Notes: generated from the sequence alone by a model not told the origin. A stretch of DNA of 64,000 bases from CAVRQM01 sp965246915 (GCA_965246915.1 CBDFGB010000033.1:62001-126000), one strand, 5' to 3'. Shown: positions 43,142-51,929, counted from the first letter of the stretch. A program made the numbers and translations.

Positions 43142-44440
43142 CTATGTCTCTCGGGGGATTTGGTCCGTCGCAAACACCCGAACCCCCGCCTTGAACGTCC
43201 CCAGCACGCGCCCCTCCAGCGCCCGCCCGTCGAACGGCGTGTTCTGCGCCCGACCAGGGAGCGCCCCAGAGACCACCTGCCAGATGCGCTCCGGATCGAA
43301 CAGGCACAGATCGGCCGCGGCCCCGCGCGCCAGAGTGCCGGCCTCGCTGCCCAGCAAACGCGCCGGGCGTCCGGTCACGAGTTCGACCGCGCGGCACAGC
43401 GACAGCGCGCCGCCCTGCACCTGCGCCAGCAATAGGCCCAAGAGCGTGACCAATCCCGTCCCACCCGGCACCGCCTGCGCGAACGGCACGCGCTTGTCGT
43501 CGGCGGCGCGGGGCTGGTGGTCGCTGGCCACCGCGTCGATCGTGCCGTCCGCCAAGCCAGCCAGAACGGCGAGCCGGTCCGCCTCCGCCCGCAGCGGCGG
43601 GGACAGGCAGCAATAGGTGCGCCAGTCGCCGATCGCCGTCTCGTTCAAATCGAAATAAGGTGGCGCGGTGTCGCAGGTGACCGAGAGGCCCTCGTCCTTC
43701 GCGCGCCGAACCAAATCCACGGCCGCGCCGGTCGAAACATGGGCGAAATGGATCGCGCCGCCCGTCAACCGGGCGAGCGCGATGTCGCGGGACACCTGGA
43801 TGGCCTCGGCCTCGGCCGGGATGCCGGGCAGGCCCATGCGGGTCGCCCGCTCGCCCTCTGTGGCGACCCCGCCGCGCGCAAGCGACGGCTCCTCCGGGTG
43901 CTGCACGATCATGGCACCGAAATTCTTCGCGTACAGCAGCGCCGTCCGCAGCAACCTCGCCGAAGCGATGGTCCGCCCGCCATCGGTGAATGCCACGGCG
44001 CCGGCCTCGCGCAGCAACCCGAGTTCGGCCATTTCCTCTCCCGCGCAGCCACGGGTCAGCGCGCCATACGGTAGGATCGTCACGCTGCCGGTCTCCTCGC
44101 CGCGCGAGCGCAGCAGGCGGACCAAAGCCGGCTCGTCGATCGCCGGCGTCGTGTCGGGCAGGGCGGCCAGTGTGGTGATCCCGCCGGCGGCTGCCGCCTC
44201 GGCGCAGCCCGCGACACTCTCCTTGTAGCTGCCACCGGGCTCGCCGATGCCGACGCGCATGTCGACCAGACCGGGACACAGGATCGCCCCGCCGCCGTCG
44301 ATGATCCCGCAACCGTCCGGTCGGCCAAGCGCCGGGCCATGGTCAAGAATGCGGCCATCGCGCACCAGCAGCGCACCGGGCGCGTCGACACCGTTCGCGG
44401 GGTCCAGCAGGCGCACGCGCTCGATGAGCAGATCGGTCAT
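43142..44440 (-). CDS. pyrC: Dihydroorotase-like protein lacking metal-binding His pair
   Basis: A 432-residue amidohydrolase-fold protein of the class I dihydroorotase type. Where active enzymes have D-x-H-x-H-L-R-E-P-G, this one reads DMRVGIGEPG, so both first metal-ligand histidines and the substrate Arg are gone. Later elements remain (HFAHVST, ASDHQPR, LSPPLR, TPFDG). In many alphaproteobacteria such a pseudo-dihydroorotase sits beside pyrB and is thought to be structural for aspartate carbamoyltransferase. Its ATG overlaps the pyrB stop (ATGA). A catalytic PyrC should exist elsewhere. Confidence 0.9.
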   Translation of the reverse strand: MTDLLIERVRLLDPANGVDAPGALLVRDGRILDHGPALGRPDGCGIIDGGGAILCPGLVDMRVGIGEPGGSYKESVAGCAEAAAAGGITTLAALPDTTPAIDEPALVRLLRSRGEETGSVTILPYGALTRGCAGEEMAELGLLREAGAVAFTDGGRTIASARLLRTALLYAKNFGAMIVQHPEEPSLARGGVATEGERATRMGLPGIPAEAEAIQVSRDIALARLTGGAIHFAHVSTGAAVDLVRRAKDEGLSVTCDTAPPYFDLNETAIGDWRTYCCLSPPLRAEADRLAVLAGLADGTIDAVASDHQPRAADDKRVPFAQAVPGGTGLVTLLGLLLAQVQGGALSLCRAVELVTGRPARLLGSEAGTLARGAAADLCLFDPERIWQVVSGALPGRAQNTPFDGRALEGRVLGTFKAGVRVFATDQIPRET

Positions 44441-45357
44441 CGTCCAGCCGGCCGCGAAAGCATATCCAGAACTGCCATGCGCACGGCGACGCCCATCTCG
44501 ACCTGCTCCTGGATGACGCTGCGCGAAGAATCGTCGGCGATGGCGCTGTCGATCTCCACGCCGCGGTTCATCGGGCCGGGATGCATCACGAGTGCGGACG
44601 GCTTCGCCCAGGCAAGTTTTCGCGCATCCAGGCCGTAGAACCTGGCGTATTCGCGAGCGCTGGGGACAAAGCCCGCGGTCATCCGCTCGCGCTGCAGACG
44701 CAGCATCATGACGATGTCGGCCCCGTCCAAAGCCTGCCTCATGTCGAAGAATATTCCGGCACCGAGCCGGTCCGCCTCGGGCGGCATCAGGGTGGGCGGC
44801 CCGACCAGCCGGACGACACTGCCCATGGTCGCGAGCAGCAGTACGTTCGAGCGCGCCACCCGGCTGTGCAGAATGTCGCCGCAGATGGCGACGACCAAGC
44901 CCTCTAGCCGGCCGGTGCGGCGGCGGATGGTCAGCGCGTCGAGCAGCGCCTGCGTCGGGTGTTCGTGCGTGCCGTCGCCGGCGTTGATGACCGCCGCGTC
45001 GACCTTTCGCGCCAGCAACGCGGGCGCGCCGCTCTGGCCGTGGCGCACGACCAACAGGTCGCACTGCATCGCGTTCAGCGTGGCGGCGGTGTCGAGCAGG
45101 GTCTCGCCCTTGTTCACGCTGCTGGTCGAGATGCCCATGTTGATGACGTCCGCGCCAAGCCGTTTGCCCGCCAGCTCGAAGCTGGTCAGCGTGCGTGTGC
45201 TGTCCTCGAAGAACATGTTGATCAGGGTCCGGCCGCGCAGCCGGTCGCGCGCGGTCTTGCCCGAGCGGTTCAGCAGCGCGTAGCTTTCGGCAAGATCCAG
45301 CAGGGCCGCGATGTGCGGCTTGTGCATGCCCTCGATGCCGAGCAGGTGGCGGCTCAC
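44437..45357 (-). CDS. pyrB: Aspartate carbamoyltransferase
   Basis: Catalytic subunit, 306 residues, making N-carbamoyl-aspartate in pyrimidine synthesis. The carbamoyl-phosphate loop is FFEDSTRTLTSFE (STRT), followed by SSVNKGETLLDTA, then DGTHEHPTQALLDA (HPTQ), then HPGPMNRGVEI near the end. The start is GTG 45357, overlapping the gltX stop (GTGA). It runs straight into the pyrC-like gene, with which it probably forms a complex. No pyrI is nearby. Confidence 0.97.
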   Translation of the reverse strand: MSRHLLGIEGMHKPHIAALLDLAESYALLNRSGKTARDRLRGRTLINMFFEDSTRTLTSFELAGKRLGADVINMGISTSSVNKGETLLDTAATLNAMQCDLLVVRHGQSGAPALLARKVDAAVINAGDGTHEHPTQALLDALTIRRRTGRLEGLVVAICGDILHSRVARSNVLLLATMGSVVRLVGPPTLMPPEADRLGAGIFFDMRQALDGADIVMMLRLQRERMTAGFVPSAREYARFYGLDARKLAWAKPSALVMHPGPMNRGVEIDSAIADDSSRSVIQEQVEMGVAVRMAVLDMLSRPAGR

Positions 45358-46751
45358 CCGATCGCGGCCCGGATGCGGGCGAGGACCTCGTCGCGGCCGA
45401 GCGCCACCAGGGTCGCGTCGATCGGCGGGCTGGCGATGCTGCCGGTCAGGGCGGCGCGCAGGGGTTGCGCCACGACCGCGAGTTTCTGCGACCGGCGTTC
45501 GGCGACACCGCGCAACGTCGCGTCGAGCGTGACTGGCTCGAACGCGGCCGTTGCTAGCTCCGCGGCGAGTTCGCCAAGTATCTCGCGGCCGTATTCGCCG
45601 AGCAACGCGGCCGCCTTCGGCTCCATCGGCAAAGGCGGCGTGCGCACCAGGAACGAAGACATGTCGGCGAGTTCGGCGACGGTCTTCGCGCGCTCTTTCA
45701 GGCCCGGCATGAGGGTGCGGACCCGCACCTCGGCTGTCGTGTCGACGGTCACCCCGGCCATGGTCCGCAGCCGCGCGAGCACGTCGGCGGCGAGCCGGCC
45801 GTCATCGGCGCCGCGCAGCCAGACGCCGTTGATGTGGGTCAATTTCGTGTAGTCGAACCGGCTGGCCGCGCGTCCGACGCCGTCGAGGTCGAACAGACCG
45901 ATCGCCTCGTCGCGGGTCAGGATTTCGCTGTCGCCTGAGGCCCAGCCGAGGCGCAGGATGTAGTTGCACAGCGCTTCGGGCAGAAAACCCTGCTCGCGGA
46001 AGTCCAATACGCTGACCGCGCCGTGACGCTTCGACAGCTTCGCGCCGTCCGCGCCGTGGATCAGCGGGATGTGGGCGAATGCCGGCGCTTTCCAGCCCAT
46101 CGCTTCGTAAACTTGGAGCTGTCGGAACGTGTTCGTGAGATGATCGTCGCCCCGGATGACATGGGTGATGTCCATGTCGTGGTCGTCGACGACGACGGCG
46201 TGCAGATAGGTCGGCGTGCCGTCGCTGCGCAGGATGATCATGTCGTCGAGTTCGGCGTTGGCGACGCGGACCTCGCCCTGCACGAGATCTGCGACCAGCG
46301 TGTGGCCGGTCTGCGGCGCGCGCAGCCGGATCACGGGCGCGACGCCGACGGGCGCGTCGCCAGGATCGCGGTCGCGCCACCGCCCATCATAACGTGGCGG
46401 CCGCTTCTCGGCGCGGGCGAGGTCGCGCGCGGCGGCGAGTTCCTCGACGGTATCGTAGGCGCGATAGGCGTGGCCGGACTCGAGCATGGCGAGCGCCACC
46501 TCGGTGTGGCGAGCCTGTCGCGTGGACTGGAACACCGGCGCATTGTCGGCGGCGAGGTCGAGCCAGTCGAGTCCCTCCAGGATGACTTGAACGGCCTGCT
46601 CGGTGCTGCGCTCGCGATCGGTGTCCTCGATGCGGAGGAGAAATTCGCCGCCGTGGTGGCGGGCGAACAGCCAGTTGAACAGGGCGGTGCGGGCACCGCC
46701 GATGTGCAGCAGGCCGGTGGGGCTGGGGGCGAAGCGGGTGCGGACGGTCAT
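45354..46751 (-). CDS. gltX: Glutamyl-tRNA synthetase
   Basis: Class I aminoacyl-tRNA synthetase of 465 residues charging tRNA-Glu (and possibly tRNA-Gln for transamidation, as in many alphaproteobacteria). HIGH-type motif: APSPTGLLHIGGARTALFNW; KMSKS-type motif: LSKRHGAVSV. The C-terminal helical anticodon-binding domain is complete. It heads the gltX-pyrB-pyrC operon, linked by a four-base overlap. Alphaproteobacteria often carry two gltX paralogues; one copy is seen here. Confidence 0.97.
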   Translation of the reverse strand: MTVRTRFAPSPTGLLHIGGARTALFNWLFARHHGGEFLLRIEDTDRERSTEQAVQVILEGLDWLDLAADNAPVFQSTRQARHTEVALAMLESGHAYRAYDTVEELAAARDLARAEKRPPRYDGRWRDRDPGDAPVGVAPVIRLRAPQTGHTLVADLVQGEVRVANAELDDMIILRSDGTPTYLHAVVVDDHDMDITHVIRGDDHLTNTFRQLQVYEAMGWKAPAFAHIPLIHGADGAKLSKRHGAVSVLDFREQGFLPEALCNYILRLGWASGDSEILTRDEAIGLFDLDGVGRAASRFDYTKLTHINGVWLRGADDGRLAADVLARLRTMAGVTVDTTAEVRVRTLMPGLKERAKTVAELADMSSFLVRTPPLPMEPKAAALLGEYGREILGELAAELATAAFEPVTLDATLRGVAERRSQKLAVVAQPLRAALTGSIASPPIDATLVALGRDEVLARIRAAIG

Positions 46752-46902
46752 GCCGCCGGTCTAGGGGCAAACCGCTCCGCTGTTGAGGGGGGGGGCGGCC
46801 CCTGAATCACCCGCGGAGCTCGCGTTGCCGCCCTGAGGGAAGTTCGGGTCACTGCTGCCTATATCGGAGATAGCGGAGACTTTGGTCGATATCGCTACAA
46901 AA

Positions 46903-47243
46903 CTAAATTGGTGACACCCCACAATTGCTAAAGACCTTTTCCCAGTTCACTCCATGTAAAGGGTTGTTAGGAAATGCACTCTGTTGAACTTGAGACGCAA
47001 CAAATGAACCCATTGTCTGAGCTGCGGAGAGTCTTTGCAGACCGGAAGCCGCTAGGTTTTGGTCCACCTTATGAAGGTTGTTAGCCTTCTCGTTAGTGCC
47101 TCGGATGGAATCCAGCAGCAGCGTCAATTGCTGATCAGAGACATTTTTTCGAGTGTCATCGGATACAAAATTGCCTTGCTAGGGACACTCGTGCACCCGA
47201 CAAATCCGATGGATAGTGCAAGCAGCAAGATTGATTGTATCAC
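46903..47243 (-). pseudogene. Small lipoprotein gene broken by a frameshift
   Basis: The 5' part (GTG 47243 or 47255) encodes a signal with lipobox, SILLLALSIGFVGC, then TSVPS. From about 47180 this frame turns into unlikely text and stops at 47124. The other frame takes over with QGNFVSDDTRKNVSDQQLTL and continues LLDSIRGTNEKANNLHKVDQ to NCGVSPI, protein-like throughout, but it has a TAG at 47179-47181 and no start except TTG 47127. One indel near 47175-47185 would join them into a lipoprotein of about 110 residues. Base composition is AT-richer than the surroundings. Confidence 0.6.
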
Positions 47244-47255
47244 GGGTTTAAACAC

Positions 47256-47396
47256 AAGCACGTCGACTTTGTCGGGGCCAGTTCCGAGCACTTTGAACCC
47301 CCGCGCCTTGTGCCGACCGTGTGGATGACAGGAAATCAGCGCATAATCGACGAGCTTGCGTAACTCGATGATGACCTCGCCCGCATTCGGCAGCAG
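47256..47396 (-). pseudogene. Remnant of a DUF6883-like protein
   Basis: The frame reads LLPNAGEVIIELRKLVDYAL then HPHGRHKARGFKVLG. This matches the start I know from small DUF6883 proteins (LPNAERAxVDxxKLRDYxLNPEHPRGRHKARVF). No start codon precedes it, and after KARGFKVLG the family pattern is lost, so about half of the protein is missing. It merges in frame into the upstream end of the broken lipoprotein gene and lies nine bases from the sugar porter's stop. Confidence 0.5.
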
Positions 47397-47404
47397 CCCA
47401 CCGC

Positions 47405-48751
47405 TTATCTCCCTGCAGTTACCGGCTCCGCCCCCAGGTCGGCCTCGATCTCCTCCAGGCTGCGGCCCTTGGTCTCCGGCACCAAGGCTGCCGTGAACAC
47501 CAGAGCGGCCGCGGTCAGCACCGCGTAGATCAGGAACGTGCCGACTTGGCCGAACGCCTCGATCAGCGACAGAAAGGTCAGCGTCACGAGCAGGTTGAAG
47601 CCCCAGTTCGACACCGACGCCACACTCATCGCCCGGCCGCGCAGCGCGAGCGGAAAGATCTCCGAGATCAGCAGCCAGAACACGGGCCCTAGCCCGACCG
47701 CGAAAAACGCGACATAGGCGGCAAGCGAAGCCGCCGTCAGCCAGCCCACGCTGCCCTGCGCGCCGAACGCGAAACCGCCGGCGAGGGCCACCAGCGCGAC
47801 CCCCATGCCGCCGAGGCTCCACAGCAATAGAGGGCGGCGGCCGACCCGGTCGATCAGCCAGATGGCCACGATGGTCAGGGCCACATTGACCGCCCCCACG
47901 CCGGCGGTGGCCAGGATCGAGGCGGACGCCGAGGACAGCCCGGCCGCCTGGAAAATCTGCGGCGCGAAATAGATCACCGTGTTGATGCCGGTGATCTGCT
48001 GGAACATGGCCAGCCCCATGCCGATGGTCAGCGGCATCCGCATGCGCGGCGCGAGCAGCGCCGACCAAGGCAGCAGCTTGCCTTCCTCCCGGAGATCCGA
48101 GCGCAACTCCGCCAATGCGGCATCGACATCCTCGTCGGGCCGTAGGCGGCGCAGTGCCGCCGCCGCCGCCTCGTTCCGCCCGTGACCGGCAAGCCAGCGT
48201 GGGCTTTCCGGCAGGATCAGCATGCCAAGCGCCAGAATGATGCCAGGCACGCCGCCCAGCCCCAGCATCCAACGCCAGCCGTCCGTCACCCCCGAGAGGG
48301 CGAAGCCAACCAGATAGGAGATCAGAATCCCGAGCGTGATGCAGAGCTGGTTCAGCGAGACCACGCCGCCCCGCTGCTTGGCGTGTGCGATCTCCGCCAG
48401 ATAGAGCGGGCAGACCATCGAGGCGACGCCGATCGCCACGCCGACGACGACGCGACCGGCCAGCAACGTCCACAGCTCGGGTGCGATGGCCGAAATCACG
48501 CCCCCGGCGATGAAGGCCAGGGCGGTGACCAGAATCACCGGTCGCCGGCCGAACATGTCCGAAAGCGTGCCGGCCACCAGGGCACCCACCACCGCGCCGG
48601 CGAGCGCGATGCCGGCCACCAGCCCTTGCATGGCCGGGGAAAGCTGGAAGACGTCCTTGATGAAAAGCAATGCGCCCGAAATGACCCCGGTGTCGTAGCC
48701 GAACAACAGTCCGCCGAGAGCGGCGACAGCGGCAATCATGTTGGCCTTCAT
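47405..48751 (-). CDS. Sugar porter of the major facilitator superfamily
   Basis: A 448-residue, 12-helix transporter. Family signatures: GYDTGVISGALLFI in helix 1, DMFGRRPVIL in loop 2-3, PLYLAEIAHAKQRGGVVSLN, ITGINTVIYFAPQIF and the C-terminal PETKGRSLEEIE. This is the XylE/GalP/AraE group of proton-coupled sugar symporters. ATG 48751 (MKANMI) begins the first helix. It is a single gene, divergent from comEC. Substrate probably a monosaccharide. Confidence 0.94.
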   Translation of the reverse strand: MKANMIAAVAALGGLLFGYDTGVISGALLFIKDVFQLSPAMQGLVAGIALAGAVVGALVAGTLSDMFGRRPVILVTALAFIAGGVISAIAPELWTLLAGRVVVGVAIGVASMVCPLYLAEIAHAKQRGGVVSLNQLCITLGILISYLVGFALSGVTDGWRWMLGLGGVPGIILALGMLILPESPRWLAGHGRNEAAAAALRRLRPDEDVDAALAELRSDLREEGKLLPWSALLAPRMRMPLTIGMGLAMFQQITGINTVIYFAPQIFQAAGLSSASASILATAGVGAVNVALTIVAIWLIDRVGRRPLLLWSLGGMGVALVALAGGFAFGAQGSVGWLTAASLAAYVAFFAVGLGPVFWLLISEIFPLALRGRAMSVASVSNWGFNLLVTLTFLSLIEAFGQVGTFLIYAVLTAAALVFTAALVPETKGRSLEEIEADLGAEPVTAGR

Positions 48752-48860
48752 GGCACGTTCCCCCGGCGTCCGGTCGCCGCCGCGCCGCAGATTACCGCCC
48801 CCCTTGCGCGAGGCAATCGCCGCTGTCGCAGATCGATGGCACACGGGATAGGATCGTCTC

Positions 48861-51080
48861 GTGCAATCGTTATCGTTGCCTCTTGCGGCCGAGCGCGGTC
48901 GACTTGCCTCGACCTGGCGGGCCGGGCTGAGGGCGCTCGCGGCATGGGCCGAACAGCAGACGGGACGCTGGGCGCTGTGGTTGCCGGTGTGCATGACCGC
49001 GGGCGTGGTCGTCGAGCTGTCGCGCCCCGACGAGCCGCCGCGCTGGCTTGGGATCGCATTGTGCATTGCGTTCGCGTCCGCCGCCGCGGGCCTGCGGCGG
49101 CGGCGCTGGTGGCGGATGCCGCCGATCGCGGCTCTCGCCGCCTCGCTCGGCGTGCTGTCGGCGCAATGGGCGACATGGCGCGCGCCGCCGCTGCTTGACG
49201 CGCCGAGACGTGCGGTGATCGTGACCGGCACGGTCGAGACGATGGAGCGGCTGCCGCGTGGCCTGCGCGTGACGCTCGCGGCCCCGGAACTCCTCGCGGC
49301 ACCAGCCACGCGCAAAGCCGGTCAGCCCGCGCCGAGCCTGCCCGGACTGGTCGCGGCCCCGGTGCCCCGCTCGGTCAGGCTGCGGCTTCGCGAGGCGGCG
49401 GACGGCGCGGTCGAGCCCAGGGCCGGCGATCGCCTCCGGGTGCGCGCGATGCTGAGCGCGCCGGCGCCTCCGTCCTATCCGGGGGGCTGGGATTTGCGAC
49501 GCGACGCGTTTTTCAACGGCATCGGCGCATATGGCTTCGCGCTCGGCCCCGCCGAGCCGCTCGGGCATCCGGACGCGGGATGGCTCGCGCGTCTGCCGGA
49601 GCGAACCGCGGAGGCGATCAATCGGCGGATCGCCGCCTCCTTGCCGCCGATGCAGGCGGGCATCGCGTCGAGCCTGCTGACCGGCAGCCAGTCGGCGATT
49701 TCGCCCGAGGACCGCGCCGCGTTCCGGGATTCGGGGTTGGCGCACCTGCTGGCGGTGTCCGGCCTCAACATCGCAATCGTCATGGGAATCGTCTTCGCGG
49801 CGATCCGCCTCGGCATCGCGGCGGTGCCCTACGCGGCGCTGCGGCTGCCGGGCAAAGCGATCGCTGCCGTTGCCTCGATCTGCGTGGGCGGATTCTACAT
49901 GCTGATGACTGGAGCGCAGGTGCCAATCTTGCGCAGCTTCGGCATGGCCTGCCTCGTCGTTCTCGCGGTGCTCGCGGGCCGGCGGGCCTTGTCGCTGCGG
50001 GCGCTCGCGCTCGCGCTCGCGGCGATCATGGCGGTCGCCCCGAACGAGGCGCTGGGCGTGAGCTTTCAGATGAGCTTTTCCGCCGTGCTGGCGCTCATCG
50101 CTGGCTACGAGGCGCTGCGTCCATGGCTGCGGCGGCTCGAGGGGGACGGGACATATGGCCGGCGACTGGGTCGTTTCCTCGTCGCGGCGGCGTTGACCAG
50201 CCTGCTGGCCGGCACCGCTTCGGCGCCGTATGGACAGTATCATTTCGGCCGGATTCAGATTTACTACGTGCTGTCGAACATGGTCGCCGAGCCGCTGACC
50301 GGCCTTTGGATCATGTCCTGGGGAATGCTGGCGCTGGCGCTCATGCCGTTCGGCCTGGAACATCTGGCGCTTGTTCCGATGGGTTGGGGCGAGGTCGGCC
50401 TGCTATGGATCGCTCATACCGTGGCGGCTTGGCCCGCCGCTGTGTTACCGGCACCGCCGCCGTCGCCGGTGGGGCTCGCGGCGCTTTCGCTCGGTATGGT
50501 TTGGCTCGGCATCTGGCGAGGCAGAGTCCGTCTGCTCGGCATCGTGGGCATCGTGGCCGGCCTCGCCACCTCGGCTTTCGTGCGGCCGCCGGATGTGCTG
50601 GTTTCGGCCGATGCGAGGTTGATCGGCGTGCGCACGCCGGCCGGCGTGTTCGCGGAACAGCGTTCGGGCGCCTCGCCATTCACCCGCGACGCCTGGCTCG
50701 CCGCATGGGTCGCCGAGGCGATGGACAAGTTGCCGCAGGACGGCGAGGCGGCGGCCGGCGCGATCGCCTGCGGGTCGGACGGCTGCCGCGCCCGGCTCGG
50801 CGGCGGCGAGGTGTGGATCGCGCGTAAGCCGCCGGAGGCAGCGGACTGCGCCACGGCGCTGATCGTCGCCGCTGAACCGGTGCGGCTGCGCTGCCCGGCG
50901 GGTGCTGCGATCATCGATCGGTTCAGCGTCTGGCGGCGCGGCGCGCACGCCGTGTGGCTCGATGGGCCGGGGCGAGTGCGGATCGAGACGGCTAGCGAGG
51001 CGACCGGCGCGCGGCCCTGGGCCCCGCCACCGCGTTCGGCCGGCGCGATGCCAGGGCTGCCAGTGGCGGCGAGCGAGTGA
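48861..51080 (+). CDS. comEC: ComEC/Rec2-family DNA-uptake channel protein
   Basis: A 739-residue polytopic protein. An N-terminal DUF4131-type membrane region and an OB-like stretch (YPGGWDLRRDAFFNGIGAYGFA) are followed by the Competence domain with many helices (GLAHLLAVSGLNIAIVMGIV, split around residue 295; NEALGVSFQMSFSAVLALIA). The C-terminal part is short and lacks the metallo-beta-lactamase motif HxHxDH, as in many alphaproteobacterial ComEC proteins. It moves single-stranded DNA across the inner membrane in transformation. Start GTG 48861. Confidence 0.92.
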   Translation: MQSLSLPLAAERGRLASTWRAGLRALAAWAEQQTGRWALWLPVCMTAGVVVELSRPDEPPRWLGIALCIAFASAAAGLRRRRWWRMPPIAALAASLGVLSAQWATWRAPPLLDAPRRAVIVTGTVETMERLPRGLRVTLAAPELLAAPATRKAGQPAPSLPGLVAAPVPRSVRLRLREAADGAVEPRAGDRLRVRAMLSAPAPPSYPGGWDLRRDAFFNGIGAYGFALGPAEPLGHPDAGWLARLPERTAEAINRRIAASLPPMQAGIASSLLTGSQSAISPEDRAAFRDSGLAHLLAVSGLNIAIVMGIVFAAIRLGIAAVPYAALRLPGKAIAAVASICVGGFYMLMTGAQVPILRSFGMACLVVLAVLAGRRALSLRALALALAAIMAVAPNEALGVSFQMSFSAVLALIAGYEALRPWLRRLEGDGTYGRRLGRFLVAAALTSLLAGTASAPYGQYHFGRIQIYYVLSNMVAEPLTGLWIMSWGMLALALMPFGLEHLALVPMGWGEVGLLWIAHTVAAWPAAVLPAPPPSPVGLAALSLGMVWLGIWRGRVRLLGIVGIVAGLATSAFVRPPDVLVSADARLIGVRTPAGVFAEQRSGASPFTRDAWLAAWVAEAMDKLPQDGEAAAGAIACGSDGCRARLGGGEVWIARKPPEAADCATALIVAAEPVRLRCPAGAAIIDRFSVWRRGAHAVWLDGPGRVRIETASEATGARPWAPPPRSAGAMPGLPVAASE

Positions 51081-51116
51081 GCGAATGGGCCAAACGTCGT
51101 CGTGACGGCGTCCCCC

Positions 51117-51584
51117 TTAAGGCGTCACGTTCAAGGTCGCTGTCATACCTGCATTATAGTGACCCGGCTGATTGCACAGCAGCGCGTAAAGGCCGGGCGC
51201 GAGCCGCACCCGCAATTGGCCGCCCTTCCCCGGATCAAGTTCCGGTATTTCACCGACCGACGTCAGCCGAGCCTCGTCGAGTCTGTCAGACGCCGCGTCG
51301 TACGGAAGCGGCTGGGGCGTGCCCGCCAACGGCACCACCAACATTTCGTGTACGAGTGTGCTCGAGCGGTTCGCCACGCGAAAGGTGACGTCGCCCGCCT
51401 TCACGCGAAGGGTGCTGGCGATCACCGCCATACTGCCGCGTGGCGGTGTCGACGTGGTGTCCGCCAAATCGACCACGACCACTCGCCCGGTCGCCGCGAT
51501 CGCGGCGAGGCCCGCGGCGACAACGGCGATCGTTACCACGGCCGTAGCAAAAATGACCGAGCGAAGGATCTGTCGCATGCTCAT
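51117..51584 (-). CDS. Cupredoxin-like copper protein, exported
   Basis: A 155-residue protein. The N-terminus MRQILRSVIFATAVVTIAVV is a signal or membrane anchor. The mature part has the cupredoxin order VKAGDVTFRVANRSSTLVHE with the first His ligand, and near the end LLCNQPGHYNAGM, the Cys-x4-His-x4-Met set of a type 1 copper site. It may bind copper or pass electrons in the periplasm. It is the last gene of the ECF block, 59 bases after the small Cys/Gly-rich gene, and probably shares its promoter. Confidence 0.85.
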   Translation of the reverse strand: MSMRQILRSVIFATAVVTIAVVAAGLAAIAATGRVVVVDLADTTSTPPRGSMAVIASTLRVKAGDVTFRVANRSSTLVHEMLVVPLAGTPQPLPYDAASDRLDEARLTSVGEIPELDPGKGGQLRVRLAPGLYALLCNQPGHYNAGMTATLNVTP

Positions 51585-51643
51585 CTCCGTTTCGTGGTGG
51601 GGCACGGCCCGGGCCGCGTCTATCGCGGCACGGGCCGCCTCGA

Positions 51644-51838
51644 TCAGGGGTGACCAGGAGTGCTGTGCTTGCCGCCGCCGCCACCGCCGCCAGAGCCGCC
51701 GCCGGACTTCGACCCCCCCGATTTGTCGCCGCCGCCGCCGCAATAATAGCACCCTGCGGCCTCCGCTTTGCGTGGCGAGACGGCTACCGAGGCCGTCACG
51801 GCGAAAGCAAACAGCAGAGACATCATGAGATACCGCAT
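51644..51838 (-). CDS. Small exported Cys/Gly-rich peptide
   Basis: A 64-residue product. MRYLMMSLLFAFAVTASVAV is a signal peptide ending near AEA. The mature part is AGCYYCGGGG, a Ser/Gly/Lys tract, a run of Gly, and KHSTPGHP. The CxxC pair and terminal His residues could bind metal. AAGGGA lies eight bases before the ATG at 51838, supporting this start; a frame open back to 52030 would add 64 unconvincing residues. It has its own GGAATA-N16-CGTC promoter and is followed by the cupredoxin gene. Confidence 0.7.
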   Translation of the reverse strand: MRYLMMSLLFAFAVTASVAVSPRKAEAAGCYYCGGGGDKSGGSKSGGGSGGGGGGGKHSTPGHP

Positions 51839-51903
51839 TCGGAAATTCCCTTGTTGTTGTATTTTGTTTGATCGTGGTGTGAGGCACTGCCCCACACGGA
51901 TAT

Positions 51904-51929
51904 GACGAACCAGGACGTAACTGTATTCC
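51904..51929 (-). promoter_or_regulatory. ECF-type promoter of the Cys/Gly-rich peptide
   Basis: On the minus strand GGAATA (51929-51924), exactly 16 bases, CGTC (51907-51904), about 65 bases before the ATG at 51838. It is identical in both boxes and spacing to the sites at 53345-53370 and 54489-54514. Confidence 0.75.

Noticed and set aside
46788..46797. Run of about nine G upstream of gltX as a phase-variable switch
   Set aside because: It lies in the non-coding leader and no on/off frame depends on it; at most it affects promoter spacing.
48870..50363. Long open frame antisense to comEC
   Set aside because: Its Arg/Gln/Pro-rich product is the typical reverse shadow of a high-GC gene; comEC in the other strand has clear membrane helices and competence motifs.
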